DNA of 64,000 bases, from contig JAUKPH010000017.1 of assembly GCA_030549335.1 (NCBI GenBank), positions 13,725,501-13,789,500 on the forward strand, in the 5' to 3' direction. The position numbers and the translations under genes are program-made. Within the stretch, counting starts at the first letter, position 1. Every line of letters begins with the position of its first letter. Below, piece after piece: positions 44,051 to 55,545 of the stretch. A model generated the notes under the pieces. The model was given only the letters and a program-made list of their open reading frames with translations. It made no database searches and had not been told where the DNA came from. The stretch is from Pontederia crassipes. Its lineage: Eukaryota > Streptophyta > Magnoliopsida > Commelinales > Pontederiaceae.

Positions 44051-46421
44051 ATGAAAATTACAGCATCTAGTAGCACCAATGGCCTGAATCGAAGTCGTTC
44101 ATGCCCGTGTGGTGACAAAGAGTGCTTTCTAGATGAAGAGGACTATGAAGACGAAGAATTCGCCGAGAACGAGTCCAAAAAACCATCAGGGCAGCCCCAG
44201 AGCTCGGATAGCTCCAAGACTTTGCCCCCTCCCAATATAGGACAGACATTCCTAAGTGACGACGAGGCCCTGGAATATTATACTCACTTTGCACGGAACA
44301 ACGGGTTCCTGGTCAGAAGAGAGCGCTCAAAAGGAAACCCGGAACATCCTCTTGGAGTGTATAAGAGAGAGCTCGTCTGCCATCGTGCTGGCCTACCTTT
44401 GCCTGCAAAATCAGAGGAACCAAAGCGCCAGCGTAAGAAGAAGCCGATAAGGTGCAAATGTGATGCACAAATGGTTATAAAGAAGAATGTTACTGCTGGG
44501 GTAGTTAGATGGGTGGTTGTTAATTTCAATAATGTGCATAACCATGAATTGCTGGACAGATATGATTCACAATACTCTCCTGGTTATCGTTATATCTCAG
44601 CGGCTGATAGGATTCGAATTTTAACTCTTTCAAAGGGTGGTTGTGATGTGAGCCTTATAATGAGGGCTCTTGAAATGGAGAAGGGAGTGAAACCTGGTGA
44701 GTTGTCCTTCACAGAGAAAGATGTGAATAATTTTCTTCAGGCTTCGTCAAGCAGTAGTCCTGAAAATGAAGGATCAGAACTACTCCGGACTTGTAAACTT
44801 ATGAAGGAAAGGAACCCAGATTTCCGTTATGAGTTTGCATTGGATGAGGCCAACAAGCTACAACATGTTGCCTGGTCATATGCAGGTTCAGTTCGTGCAT
44901 ACAAGGTTTTCGGTGATGTCGTTTTCTTTGACACCACTTATCATCTCTATGGCTATGATAGACCTGTTGGCATCTGTTTCGGTATTGACAACAATGGACA
45001 TGCAATATTCTTTTGTTGTGTTGTACCGCTCTATGAAAAGCCAGAGTCACATAGATGGGCCTTGCAGGTTGTTCTTCCATATTTTTTCTTTTGTCCAAAT
45101 ACAGTTACACAATCAAAGATATTCTCTGAGTTTTTTTGCTGATAACTCTTTTTTTCTCTTCCTTTAGGCATTTCTACGCCTTATGGATGGAAAATCACCA
45201 CAAACAATAGTTACTGATTTTCATTTGGGGCTGAAAGATGCCATCTTGACTGAGTTACCTCACACAAAGCATGCAATTTCCAAATGTCACATATTGTCTA
45301 AATTACCATGTTGGTTTGGCTCCTCACTAAATCAACGATATGAGAAGTTCAAGACTGAGTTCTGCAGAATTTATGATTTGGATTCCACAGAAGATTTTGA
45401 ACATCAGTGGAATCAGATGAATACAGAATTTGGACTCAGTACAGATAGGCATATGATGCTACTTTTTGGTCACCGGTACTACTGGGCTGTGCCATACTTG
45501 CGCAGTTGGTTCTTTGGTGGTTTGTTGTCAAGTGATCATCCGATGACAGTTAAGTCATTTTTCAAAGGGTTTGTGAATTCACAAACGCATCTCAAGGATC
45601 TTGTGGAGCAGGTAAAATATTTGTAGAATGACAATTTATTATTTTATTGTCTTCAACATTTTCTTTCTTTGTGTTGGGTGCGAGAAGAGTGTTCCAACAT
45701 GAGAAACAACTTTCATCAAAATGCTTTGCAGGTTACTGTTGCAGTTGATTTCCAAAATCAAGCAGGAGATGAAGCAACAACACGGCAAAGTCAACATAAT
45801 GTTCCAAGCAAAACATGTTTGCCAATGGAAGAACATGCATCGACTGTCCTTACAATTTATGCTTTCAAGATGTTTCAGAAGGAAATCATGGCATCCACAC
45901 AATATGCAGTTTTTGAGACAGCTGATAAATACTTAGTGCGGCATTACCTGAAATCTGAAGGAGGGAATAAGGTGAGCTGTACATCTTCTAATCAAGAAGT
46001 TAGTTGTGATTGTCAAGGATTTGAGTTCTCTGGGATACTGTGTCGGCACACGCTTCGTGTGCTCGCATTGAGGAATTGTTTCGTCATTCCTGAAAATTAT
46101 CTTCTGCCTCGATGGTGTCGTGATAACTCCTTATTCCCCAAGAGCAGTGGCTACAATTATCGTTGTCAAGCCTTGCGTTCTCTTGCTTCTATCATAATTC
46201 AGGAATCGTCAATAACAAAAGACCGCTTTGATTATATACAATGGCATCTGAGCCGGCTTCTTAACCATGTCAGAGAAATGTCACAAACTGATGAAAGTAC
46301 CTCAGATTTGGAGTTCGCCACATCCTCAGATGCTACAGTAGACATAGTCCCTGCTAGAATAACAACTCGAGGAAGGCCAAGAAAAGCAAGGACTTGCAAC
46401 CCAACAAAAGAAATGCAGTAA
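44051..46421 (+). CDS. FAR1-RELATED SEQUENCE-like transcription factor
   Basis: Coding exons 44051-45067, 45168-45611 and 45732-46421, all phase 0 with GT-AG introns, give 716 residues, a normal length for the family. These plant nuclear proteins derive from MULE transposases and bind DNA; FHY3/FAR1 act in phytochrome A signalling. Residues 26-42 form an acidic stretch. The FAR1 DNA-binding domain spans about 72-168, with zinc ligand candidates C110, C135/C137 and H163/H165 and a basic KRQRKKK run. The MULE transposase-like domain runs from about 285 to 470 (D294 in FFDTTY, D356 in VTDFHLGLKDA). The SWIM finger is C579-x-C581...C591-x-H593. An AT-hook-like GRPRK lies at 701-705. The leader has its own intron and a tiny uORF. 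A short family resemblance to the FRS10/FRS11 branch is my impression only, so no symbol is given. No disabling change is visible. Confidence 0.9.
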
Positions 46422-48519
46422 TTCTCATAGCTTATTTTTTGAACTGGCAGACTGAAGACGAAAGATAATCTGATCGTCAGGTTTTCTCAAACTCTTTTCT
46501 CAGCAGTGGTTGCAAAATTGCAATCTCATAATTACTTGACTGAGGTAGTTTGTTAACCTTATAAATCCAGATGTACTCTTAGGTCGACCAGGTCTCAGCT
46601 TGCTTTGACTAATGGGAAAAAGCTTTTGTTGATCTTACTTCCTTTTAGACCAATTTGGAAGTCTTATTTTTCCAACTGGATTATTTTGTTGATAAGTTAT
46701 TTGGTTCATGCCTCCTGATTCATCTTGAGAATTTGAGGGCGCCTTTTTATTCGAAATTCATGGATGTGCCCTTTTTCAGATGTGAACGATGTGCTTGAAG
46801 AATTCTTCTAACCGAAGAAGACGAGAGTATCCAAGCAATTCAAGCAAAAAACAACGCAAAATCTTGTTGTTAGATCTTTTTTTCTTATTGAAAGAAGTTA
46901 TATGTATATATGAAAGAATGCATATATGGTTGACAATTTCTCGATGTCCTGAATTCCTAGGACATTCTCCTCTCTTTCCGTTTGATGTATTTCTAAGAAA
47001 CATTTATGGCTACGGCATTCTTTGGAACCCTAATTATAAAGAAGGGCAAGATTTTTCGTTTCAGATGGAAAGAAAAGGTATCAGCTTGCTTAATTGGAGG
47101 TGAAAATTAAAGAAGGAAAAGGAGGAGGGTAAACATTTTTTCCCTATTTGATTGAATTTATAACGAAAGAAAAAGAAGGGTTTTCATCCGTTCCCTCAAC
47201 ATCTTATTCATGTATTTCTTGAGCTGAAAAAAAGAGAAAGAGGGAAAATAAAAAGGAGAACAGTTTAAGTTGAAAAAAAAGGAGATTTTTCTTTTCTTTC
47301 TTCTTCAATATTTTATTTTTCTTTCTCCTTCAAATTGGATGAAAATGAGGAAAAAAATATAATTAGAATAAATTTTCATATTTGATTTTATAAACTTAAT
47401 ATATAAATACACATAGGAAGAATGAAATGATTTAAATAAATTTATTATTAAATCGTGATTTCCTTTTCTTCTCATTGTCATCCAAGCAAGATTAATTATT
47501 TTTTAGCCAAACAAGCCCGCGTCAAATCAGAGAAGGGATGAAAAATAGGAGAAAATTACAAGTTTTCAAATTTAATTTTATAAATTAAATTTATAAATAT
47601 GCATCTAAAAAATATAATCATCAAAATAAAATTATTACTTAATTTCTCTCTCTTGTTTCATTGGGACATTCAAGCAAACAAAAATAATTATTCACCTCTA
47701 TTTTTTTCTCATTTTTTCCTTTGTTTGAATAAAGCTTCTCTAAACAAATCCCTTTTTAACCTTCCCCTTTCTTGGATATAGCTTCTCTAAGGAGAAGAGA
47801 GGACATTGAGGAGAAGAAAAAATGAGTAAAAATCTAAACGTGCTCTAATATATCTAAGTTTGGATTGAGAGTTTTGAAGGAGTGATTTGAGGTGGTATAT
47901 GAGAGTATAAGTTTTGTTTGGGTAATAATTTTATATTAACTAAGAGGGGTGGGGTGAAGTAGTTAACTCCTTCTAATATCATATTTTTTATTTTATTGAT
48001 GAAATGAGAAAGGATTAATAATTTTAAAATAAATTAATCATATCTCTTTCTTCTCTTTTCTCTTGTCTCTCTCCTTCTCTCTTTCCTCTTCTCTCTCATC
48101 AATTTTTTCTCTCATACTAAATAAATATTATTATGAAATAAATTTATATGTATATTTATTTTTAATCTATATTTATCTCTCATTTATTTAATTTTTAAAA
48201 TATATGCATAAATGAAAATTTTATATAAAAATAAAAAATAGAAAAACATAAGTCAAATAAAAAATAAAAAATTTAATTAAGTAATAAAGAACTATATGAT
48301 AAATATTTATTAATCGTTAATCATTATAAATCTTTTAAATATATAATGAAGGGCAAAAGTGACTTTTAATTTCTCCTCTTCTTTCAATTTGGGTTGAAAA
48401 AAAAATTGGATCAAATGGAGCTTCCCTCGATTTTACTCGTCCAAACGATCCAAACAATACAAACAAGCCGCAGGCTTAAATGACTCTCCTACCAAACAAA
48501 GATAAAAGTGCAATTAGCA
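46422..48519. other. 3' flank of the FAR1-like gene and AT-rich spacer
   Basis: The first few hundred bases should hold the 3' UTR. Around 46790-46850 and 46955-47010 are short mirrored purine/pyrimidine stretches giving overlapping open frames on both strands, with no recognisable protein. From 47200 to 48400 the sequence is low-complexity, rich in TTCTTTTC and AAATAAAT. No gene is supported. Confidence 0.4.
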
Positions 48520-49541
48520 GGATAAATTACACCAAATGTCCACCAATTTTAAAGTTTACTCAGCGATACCCTCCAACTTCACTTTGTAACACAAATGTCC
48601 TTCATCTTTTAACGTATTTTACCTGATGCCCTCTTTACCGAGATAGTTAGTTTCCTGATTTTTCGTCCACGTGACGTCCATGTGGTCATCTCCTCTTTCC
48701 TCCACTCAAATAGTCGTCCGATGTGGCATGCTCCGATGTGGCACATAAAATTATACCAAATGCCCTCCAACTTTAAGCTTTGTTCAGCGATATCCTCCAA
48801 CTTCACTTGTAACACAAATGCCCTTCATCTTTTAACTCGTTTCACTCGATGCCCTCTTTAGAGAGACGGGCGGTCTCTCAATTTTTCGTCGATGTGGCAT
48901 CCACGTGGTCATCTCCTCTCTCCTCCACACAAATAGTCGTCTGACGTGGCATGCTCCGACGTGGCACCACATATTAAATCATCTTAGTTACTGTAAGTTA
49001 AATTATTCCATTATTTCCCCTTTTGTCATCGTTCGCGTGAAAGTTCCTTCGCCGTTCGTACTTCTTCGTCGTTCATCTCCTTCATCATTCACCATTCGCG
49101 TTCGTCGGCCGCCGTCTTCGCTCAAGCGTTCGATAGGAGAGCTTGGGCGAATGCGAACGTCGAAGAGGAGATGGCCACGTGGATGCCACATCGATGAAAA
49201 ATCAGGAGACCACCCGTCTCTCATAAAGAGGGCATCTAGTGAAACAAGTTGAAAGATGAAGAGCATTTGTGTTACAAGTGAAGTTGGAGGGCATCGCTGA
49301 GCAAACCTTAAAGTTGGAGGGTATTTGGTGTAATTTTAAGTGTCACGTCGGAACATGCAACGTGAGACGACTATTTGCGTGGAGGAGAGAAGAAATGTCC
49401 ACGTGGACGAAGAAACTGGAAACCGGTTAACTCAGGTAAAGAGGGCATCGGGTGAAACGCGTTAAAAGATGAAGGACATTTGTGTTAAGTGAAGTTTGAG
49501 GGTATCGGTGAGCAAACTTTAAAGTTGGAGGGTAATTCGGA
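48520..49541. mobile_element. Fold-back DNA element with two-tier inverted arms (copy 3)
   Basis: Each arm consists of two direct modules of about 224 bp or less. Left: 48521-48744 and 48745-48967, beginning AAATTACACCAAATG and AAATTATACCAAATG. Right, inverted: about 49168-49343 and 49344-49541. Modules share CCCTCCAACTTCACTT, AACACAAATGTCCTTCATC, GATGCCCTCTTTA and the ending GTCGTCTGACGTGGCATGC. A loop of about 200 bp rich in TTCGTCG separates the arms; the innermost right module is shortened. The module wording is shared with copy 2. No transposase is present. Confidence 0.8.
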
Positions 49542-50683
49542 CACTTTTTCATAGTTTGAGTGCAACCCTCTATAGCTATCAAATTATGCCAACAAAGAAA
49601 AAAATTGTATTTTACAAATCAAACAGTCTAATTCAAGTTTAAAGATCACCGATACCCAATTATATCCCAAAAAAGGGAACTTTATTTTCCTTGTAAAATT
49701 ATCCAATTATACCTTCAGCTTCATACAAAATTGTCTAATTAAAACGATTCTTGGGATATAATGCTATAGGTCTCGTAATAGTTCAAACACAATTCGAAAA
49801 ATAAAGGAAAAAAGACCCCATCAAGACTATACGATAACCATGTGCATGCACCACCTAGTTATAGTCGTACAAACATCAACTCTGCACACATCCATATCAA
49901 GCACGAAATCTCACAAGGGAGCAAGCTCAACTATTAGCATAAAGCTAAGTGTGATGCCTATAAATCATAAGATAATTCCATTAGTATAAACATGAAGCAA
50001 ACAGTAAGGTGGAGATGTGATTATAAATCAATATATCATTGTGGGTTCACATCCTTTCATTTCATTTTCATGTTCATTGTTCATGTTCATAATTCATATT
50101 CATATTCCTTGTTCATGTTCATATTTGTATTCATAAGAATAAAGTTCTTCCATTCATCTTTACTCATGAGTTGGAAGAACTCTCCACTTTTAGAAAATAC
50201 CATTGCAAATGCACAAGTGTGTACTATCTAGACCATGGTGGACCAATAGGGATAATGCCCCGTCAAGCAAGACGACCTCGCTCAAAGTGGAAATATTTGT
50301 AAGGAGAAGCTCCCATCTAGATAGGCAAATGGTAAATTTATTTTTATCTTATTAATCATGAGCCTCTCTTTCAGTCACTTGGACCAATCAAGGCGGTAGG
50401 GAGCAACGATAACTTCGAACCATCTTTAGGTTCATGTCGATCAGTGTAAATCAGGTGGACAAGAAAATTTGTCAAATTAGATGGTTCAGATTAAAGTTGT
50501 ATTCTTTCGGTCCATAGATCGAATGCCCAAAAGGTCAAGCAGTCGCCCGATGAATTTCATTCAGCGATCATCCAAAAGAGGAGCAGACACCCATTTGTCT
50601 ATGTTCAACAGTCAACTAAAAAGGGAGTGGTTGTCTGTTCTGTGTTCATCCGTCGATCATTCCAAGGACATATACGACCGATT
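49542..50683. other. Spacer with a TTCATG-type microsatellite
   Basis: No gene is supported. Positions 50060-50140 contain a loose hexamer array of TTCATG, TTCATA and TTCATT units. Around 50380-50680 phrases like GATCGAATGCCC and TCGCCCGATG recur in the DNA right of the Sirevirus-type LTR, so both may be parts of one older element split by it. Confidence 0.4.
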
Positions 50684-51878
50684 TGTTGGAAAAAAGTTTT
50701 TATGCTATATTTAATTATGTTTTGATGATACAAACCTGAATAATCATAGTCATATATTTAAAGTGCAAAAAAAGTTCAATTCAAAATGGATTATTTTATG
50801 CACTAAACTTGAAGTTAATATTTGAATATGTTTCATTCATATGTAGACTAACATGTGAATATGAAAGTTGTAGATAATCTTGTTACCCTTCCAATGAATA
50901 AAAATCACCTCATTATGATATTGGTGTAAAATGTTATGTGTAAAATAGTGCAGAGTGAACCAATTGATCTAGCGAACCGGTTGACCGGCCAGGTGAACCG
51001 ATTAACTGATTTGAATAGAATTTGCAAATAGCATGATATTTGAAGACCAGTCAACCAGTTGGAGGCACCGATCGATCGATGACAACATTAGTGACCCAGA
51101 TGAAGTTAAAACATGAATCGGTCGATTGGATGGATAGAGTGGTCGATTGGACCGCATGCAAAATGCCCTATAACGACTAGTTTTTTACCAAACGAAAGAG
51201 CAACGGTCATATTATCCAAAGAGGCTTATAAAAGGGGTCCAAGGGGTGCAGAATCAATCAAGTATTGAAGGGAAACATCAAGCATTAAAGAAAAATCATT
51301 TTTATGAAGTTATTGAGCCATATTGTTGAATATTCTCCTTTTTCTCTTTTTTCTTCTTGTGAGTTTGATATTGTAAAAGAGATAAACATTTGCCTAGAGA
51401 TTTGGATGTGAGCTCCTATGTAGAAGAGGTTTTATCTTACCTCTCGAGCTAGAGAAAAATTTCCTACCTTTTGAAAGTATAATCGAGGGTAAAAGCTTCC
51501 TAAGAGGAGTGGTGCGTCTTACCTCTTAAAGTGAAGAAAAGGTGGTATGTTGTAAAGGATGTCTTCCTTGCCCCATTTGAAACGAAGGAAGGTGTTTAGT
51601 GGAATCTCCAGCAATCTCGAGGTCGAGAAATCGGACTGGGGACGTAATCAAGGTGTGGTTGAACCTCGTCAATAAATCATCGTGCACCTTGTGTTTGTAT
51701 TTCTCTTTCCCTCTCTTTCCTACCTTATTATGCATGTGATTTGATTGTTATTGCATTGATTTAATGTATAACGAATAGATTTTAAACATCCACGATGATT
51801 TTTGTGAAATTAGTCTTTTTCGTAAAATACCAATTCATCTCTCCCCCCCCCCCCCTCTTGGTGCCTTGTGATCCAACA
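50684..51878 (+). mobile_element. Sirevirus-type (Ty1/copia) LTR
   Basis: Begins TGTTGGAAAAAAG and ends TGATCCAACA. It has a TATA-like TTATAAAAGGGG at about 51230, preceded by the CAACGGTCAT type of sequence. A pyrimidine block with a run of 13 C (51843-51855) lies just before CTCTTGGTGCCTTG. That layout is characteristic of Sirevirus LTRs (family knowledge). No primer site or coding region follows, so a solo or isolated LTR is likely. The flanks CGATT and TGGCT do not match, so no target duplication is confirmed. Confidence 0.65.
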
Positions 51879-52388
51879 TGGCTGATCGAAAAAGGTTCGA
51901 TCGTCCCTTATAATATGAGAAGGTTCTAGGACTTTCGGTCGGCTGAAACTTGATCGGTCATTCACCGACGTCAGTGTCGTCTTCCTCGGTCAGTCCAGGA
52001 TGGTTTTCCCATTCACCATCGGAATCTCTTCTGACATGAACATCCAGATCAGTTGCCCGAAATAGTTTTGGTCAACCGACTGGTTATCGTCGTCATTTTT
52101 TAGTCTCGATTTTTTCTAGTTCGGTTGTCCAAAAGAGTTTTGGACTTCCATTCTAGTCCATATCGGTCGTCCGATCGAGTTTCGGGCGCCCAATATAAAT
52201 GTCGCTATACTTTTGCCGAGCTAAATCGGACGCCCAAATGCTGTCTTTGGCAGCAGTAGAACTTTGGAACTGAAGTTCTCACGAACTCATGGATTTGACG
52301 TCGAAGTCTGGTTCACCCATTTGGCGAAGTTATGCACTGATCGGAGAACTTCGAGTTTAATTTGACTGGATAATTTGAACAAGTTCTC
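51879..52388. other. Unclassified repeat-like DNA
   Basis: Contains many loosely repeated phrases of the GATCGGTCGTCCGA and GCCCGAAATAGTTTTGG type. No gene. Probably the remains of an older element, possibly continuous with 50400-50683 before the LTR inserted. Confidence 0.35.
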
Positions 52389-52941
52389 GAGGGCGTTTGG
52401 TGAAAGTTCTAGTATTCTAGCGCGCGAGGAAAAAATGCTCAACCGTTGTACGTGGACATAATTTAATCAGCGTAAGGACTATATTTAGGACTCAAGCAAA
52501 ACTCGTTGCCTCATGAAAAAAATTGTGGCGAATGGTTGGACAATTCAATGCGCAAAGATAAAGATCAACATTGTTTATGCACAGTCAAATGGAACTAAAT
52601 ACACATGACACGACATGTAAGAAATAATAAGCATCCGAAATAATGTTGGTAAAGTAGTACTAAGTTTGTGCTAACATCACAAAACAGACAAATAACATTA
52701 GGCAAGTACTACTAATAAGCAACATTGCAAGAGTACTAATACATTGTTCCACACACACAAATAACAATAAGAAAGTCTTACAACATAGGCCCACAGCACA
52801 CAGAGGAATTCGGATCAACAACATAGTGGCGAGGTTACAATGGAATCAAACGTAAGTATCACTAGTACACCTTGTTCAGTCGCTCAAGCATCCCTACAAC
52901 ACTTACCAACTATGAAACCAAGTACGTATGAAATTACGACA

Positions 52942-53256
52942 CTAAGAGAGCAACACATTAACTCTACACTTGCATCTATACTTGACATAAGAGATGTTGT
53001 CCTCGGCTTCAATAACCCTGGGCTTTGCAGACTTCGTAGACACATTAGTATATGGTTCAGAACAACGCATACTAAAGTAATTCTGTAATGAAGAGGAGGC
53101 AACATCATAGCTATCAAATTTCTTATACTCACAATCATGATAACCCAGCACTTGGTAATCTACCCACATGTCAAATACTCTGGTATTGCAACCTTCGTAG
53201 ACAGCATAATATTTTCTTGTTGACATTCTAACTCTCGGTGTCTTCAAGTTCTCCAA
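52942..53256 (-). CDS. RNase H1 N-terminal (viroplasmin-like) domain ORF within the PIF element
   Basis: A 104-residue open frame. Residues 11-60 (STRKYYAVYEGCNTRVFDMW, then GYHDCEYKKFDSY) resemble the hybrid-binding domain found at the N-terminus of RNase H1 and in caulimovirus viroplasmins: KYYAV start, aromatic W in the middle, and a Y-K-x-F end. In that family the domain binds RNA-DNA hybrids. The remaining 45 residues are unrecognised and no RNase H catalytic domain follows. It lies downstream of the transposase on the same strand. Whether it is a real exon or a passenger fragment is unknown. Confidence 0.4.
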   Translation of the reverse strand: MENLKTPRVRMSTRKYYAVYEGCNTRVFDMWVDYQVLGYHDCEYKKFDSYDVASSSLQNYFSMRCSEPYTNVSTKSAKPRVIEAEDNISYVKYRCKCRVNVLLS

Positions 53257-53612
53257 TAATAATAGTATTAAGCTGATAAGGAAATCACAACCAGTTTCCC
53301 AAGCAAGAAATTGAAGCGTTCTGAAATGTCATCCAAAGAAATGTTAACATGTTGTATGTAAATCTTCACAAGGCATTTGGACCAACAGTTTCAATATGAT
53401 AATTTGTAGAAAGTGTAAGTGACACATGTGATCTAAAGCGGTTATTATTGTTTTCCTAGCATAAGAGAGAGAGGCTTATATTCAGGGAGGTAGTTGTAGT
53501 TGCTAAAATTTGAACTATGAAAAGGTATGATATTAGTAAATATGGAGAAACATACACAATTGAAAGTTGTTAATACACGAACTACCTCTAAATAACTACA
53601 TTAATTGTGATG

Positions 53613-54865
53613 TCACAACGTGCAAATGATACGGATTAGTAATTGAAACCGAACAAAAGTCTTACTTCTACGCCTGCGATGATCAGCCCAAATCCTAGAA
53701 GTTATCCCGTTCTGCATCACGTCGCCTCTGGTTTTCTCAATCGTAGAGGCGGGCATAGAAAGTAGCAGGTCACCCGCACATACCGCTTTGGATTCAGGTA
53801 AAATAGTCATATTAAAGTATTTGTCATCTCCGGCATGACGCCTGACGAAGTTGTGTATGACGCAACAGGCTATGACGATATACTTTTGTATCTTCAAAGG
53901 ATATTGAATGGGGCTACGAAGCAACCTAAACCTTTTTTTCAAAATTTCAAAAGACTTCTCTACATAGTTTCGCAGTTGCGCATGTCTATGATTAAAAATA
54001 TCCTTCGCATCGCGATACCGGCCTGCTGGGGTGTTCTATAAAGGTTCTCATATGATATCTCCCACTCCGATATGGTGCTATAAACTTATCGATGTTTGCA
54101 TAACCTGAATCCACAAGATAGTATTTTCCTGTGTCGAATATATTAAACAAAATTAAATCAATAAATTAGTGAGGAAGATGAAGTAATTTGCCTGCAAGGA
54201 CTACAAAATCATACCATCGGGCACACGAAAGTCATTCCTCTCCGGGCACCATCGCAAGATCTTCATATCGTCTGCCGAGCCCTCCCAACAACTGTGAAAG
54301 AAGAGAAAGGTGCGATTGAAAGAAGTTGTTGCCATCACGTTCTGTGAAAGGAATCTCTTACGATTCTGATACGGTACTGCTTTTGACTTTTGCACATGAG
54401 CATAGATGTGGGTTCCGTCGACGGCACCGAGCGCATTCTACAATGACACATCAACCAAATGCATTAATAATTAACCATAAAAAGTATGTTTCATGTCTAG
54501 GCATACGAACCAGGACTTACCGCAAAGTATGAATAGAATCTACGAGAGTCCCGCACTCATGGATGGACGCCGACATCTACACCAGGTAGTACAATGAACT
54601 CCTCACTTAGTGAACAATTTTCTTTTAGGAAATTACGGAAGTGTCGTGATATCGTTTCTCCAGAGTGCTTGAACTCCTCCTGCGTGTCTCTATTTGTCTC
54701 ATCCCGACGAACGGCAAATAAAAATATGGCCAGTTGTTCCCTCACGCTGACATGGTTTGTCGATGCAATAAGCTCTCGCGAGACAAGCAGTTCTTCCAAC
54801 ATCATAAACGCTATATTTTGCAGCCCGAAATGATGGTACCCTCTTTTAAGGTGTCCATTGAACAT
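53613..54865 (-). pseudogene. PIF/Harbinger transposase (HARBI1-like DDE), near-intact
   Basis: Three exons fit: 54521-54865, 54215-54437 and about 53613-54128, with GT-AG introns. Exon 1 holds the N-terminal helix region (VSVREQLAIFLFAVRRD, then SGETISRHFRNFL). Exon 2 has the first two acidic residues (GAVDGTHI, WEGSADDMKIL). Exon 3 has YYLVDSGYAN, the third acidic position in NYVEKSFEILKKRF and the ending IVIACCVIHNFVRRHAG. Breaks seen are an in-frame TGA at about 54569-54571, shortly before the exon 1 donor, and a frame change near 54020. All three catalytic positions survive, so it decayed recently, or another start and splice choice is used. Confidence 0.7.
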
Positions 54866-55545
54866 TCGTTAATTGTCTGATCTCCCGTGAATGACTGTCT
54901 TCTCAGTATGCTCACAGAGGTCACGGTTGCATTATCGAGGAGTGTGTAACCTAGATTGAAAGAAGTTGTGTCATCCTCGAACAATTCATCCTCAACTAAA
55001 AATGATCACATTTCTTCAAGATTCATCTAGCATAGCAGAGGTGAAGTACGTGAAGAATACACACCAAAAAGTCTTAGAATACATCAAATTGTCACAATGG
55101 TCAAGCAAGAAACTTCTGAGAGCAAACAGAAAAATGGAAGTTGCGACTCCACAAAACACACCATTGAGAAGAGTTACATGCAAGCATGCTCTTCGCCGAA
55201 CCTGCTTGTCGTCCGGTGTAGCAGATCTGACGGATGACACCGAGCAGGAAGTGGAGCAGCTAAAGAAGGAAAGCGAGGTCGGAAGAAGAAGAGAGCGAAG
55301 CAGATGACTCGGCTAAAATGGAAACGAAATTAGTTTTTCCCGAAGTTGGGTGTGGGATTCGAGATAGTTCTCGCGCGATCGAGAACTTTCCAAAGTTCTT
55401 GCCTCAGGCAAGAACTTATGTTCGCAAATATTTGTCGTTGACCAGAACAAAAAAAACTTCTGGACCCCACCAGAACTTTCGGACGTGTTTGGCGGAACAT
55501 TGTCATGTTCTGGTGTTTTGTTCCCAACCAAACACAGCCAAAAAG

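Larger units (their letters stand above)
52389..55541 (-). mobile_element. PIF/Harbinger DNA transposon
   Basis: Defined mainly by its transposase (53613-54865, minus strand) and an accompanying ORF (52942-53256). Candidate ends are GGGCGTTTGGTGAAAG at 52389 and, inverted, GGCTGTGTTTGGTTGGG ending at 55541, similar to GGGTGTGTTTGG termini of this superfamily. The expected 3-bp TTA/TAA duplication was not seen, so the borders are provisional. The stretch 54870-55540 contains only unrecognised open frames, including one at 54966-55307. Confidence 0.6.

Noticed and set aside
46776-47103. Overlapping open frames on opposite strands downstream of the FAR1-like gene
   Set aside because: They mirror each other because of short inverted purine/pyrimidine stretches, and neither has a recognisable domain.
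54966-55307. A 113-residue Lys/Arg/Glu-rich open frame at the right side of the PIF element, considered as its Myb-like partner
   Set aside because: No Myb/SANT tryptophan pattern is visible, and its orientation and position do not help. Left unassigned.
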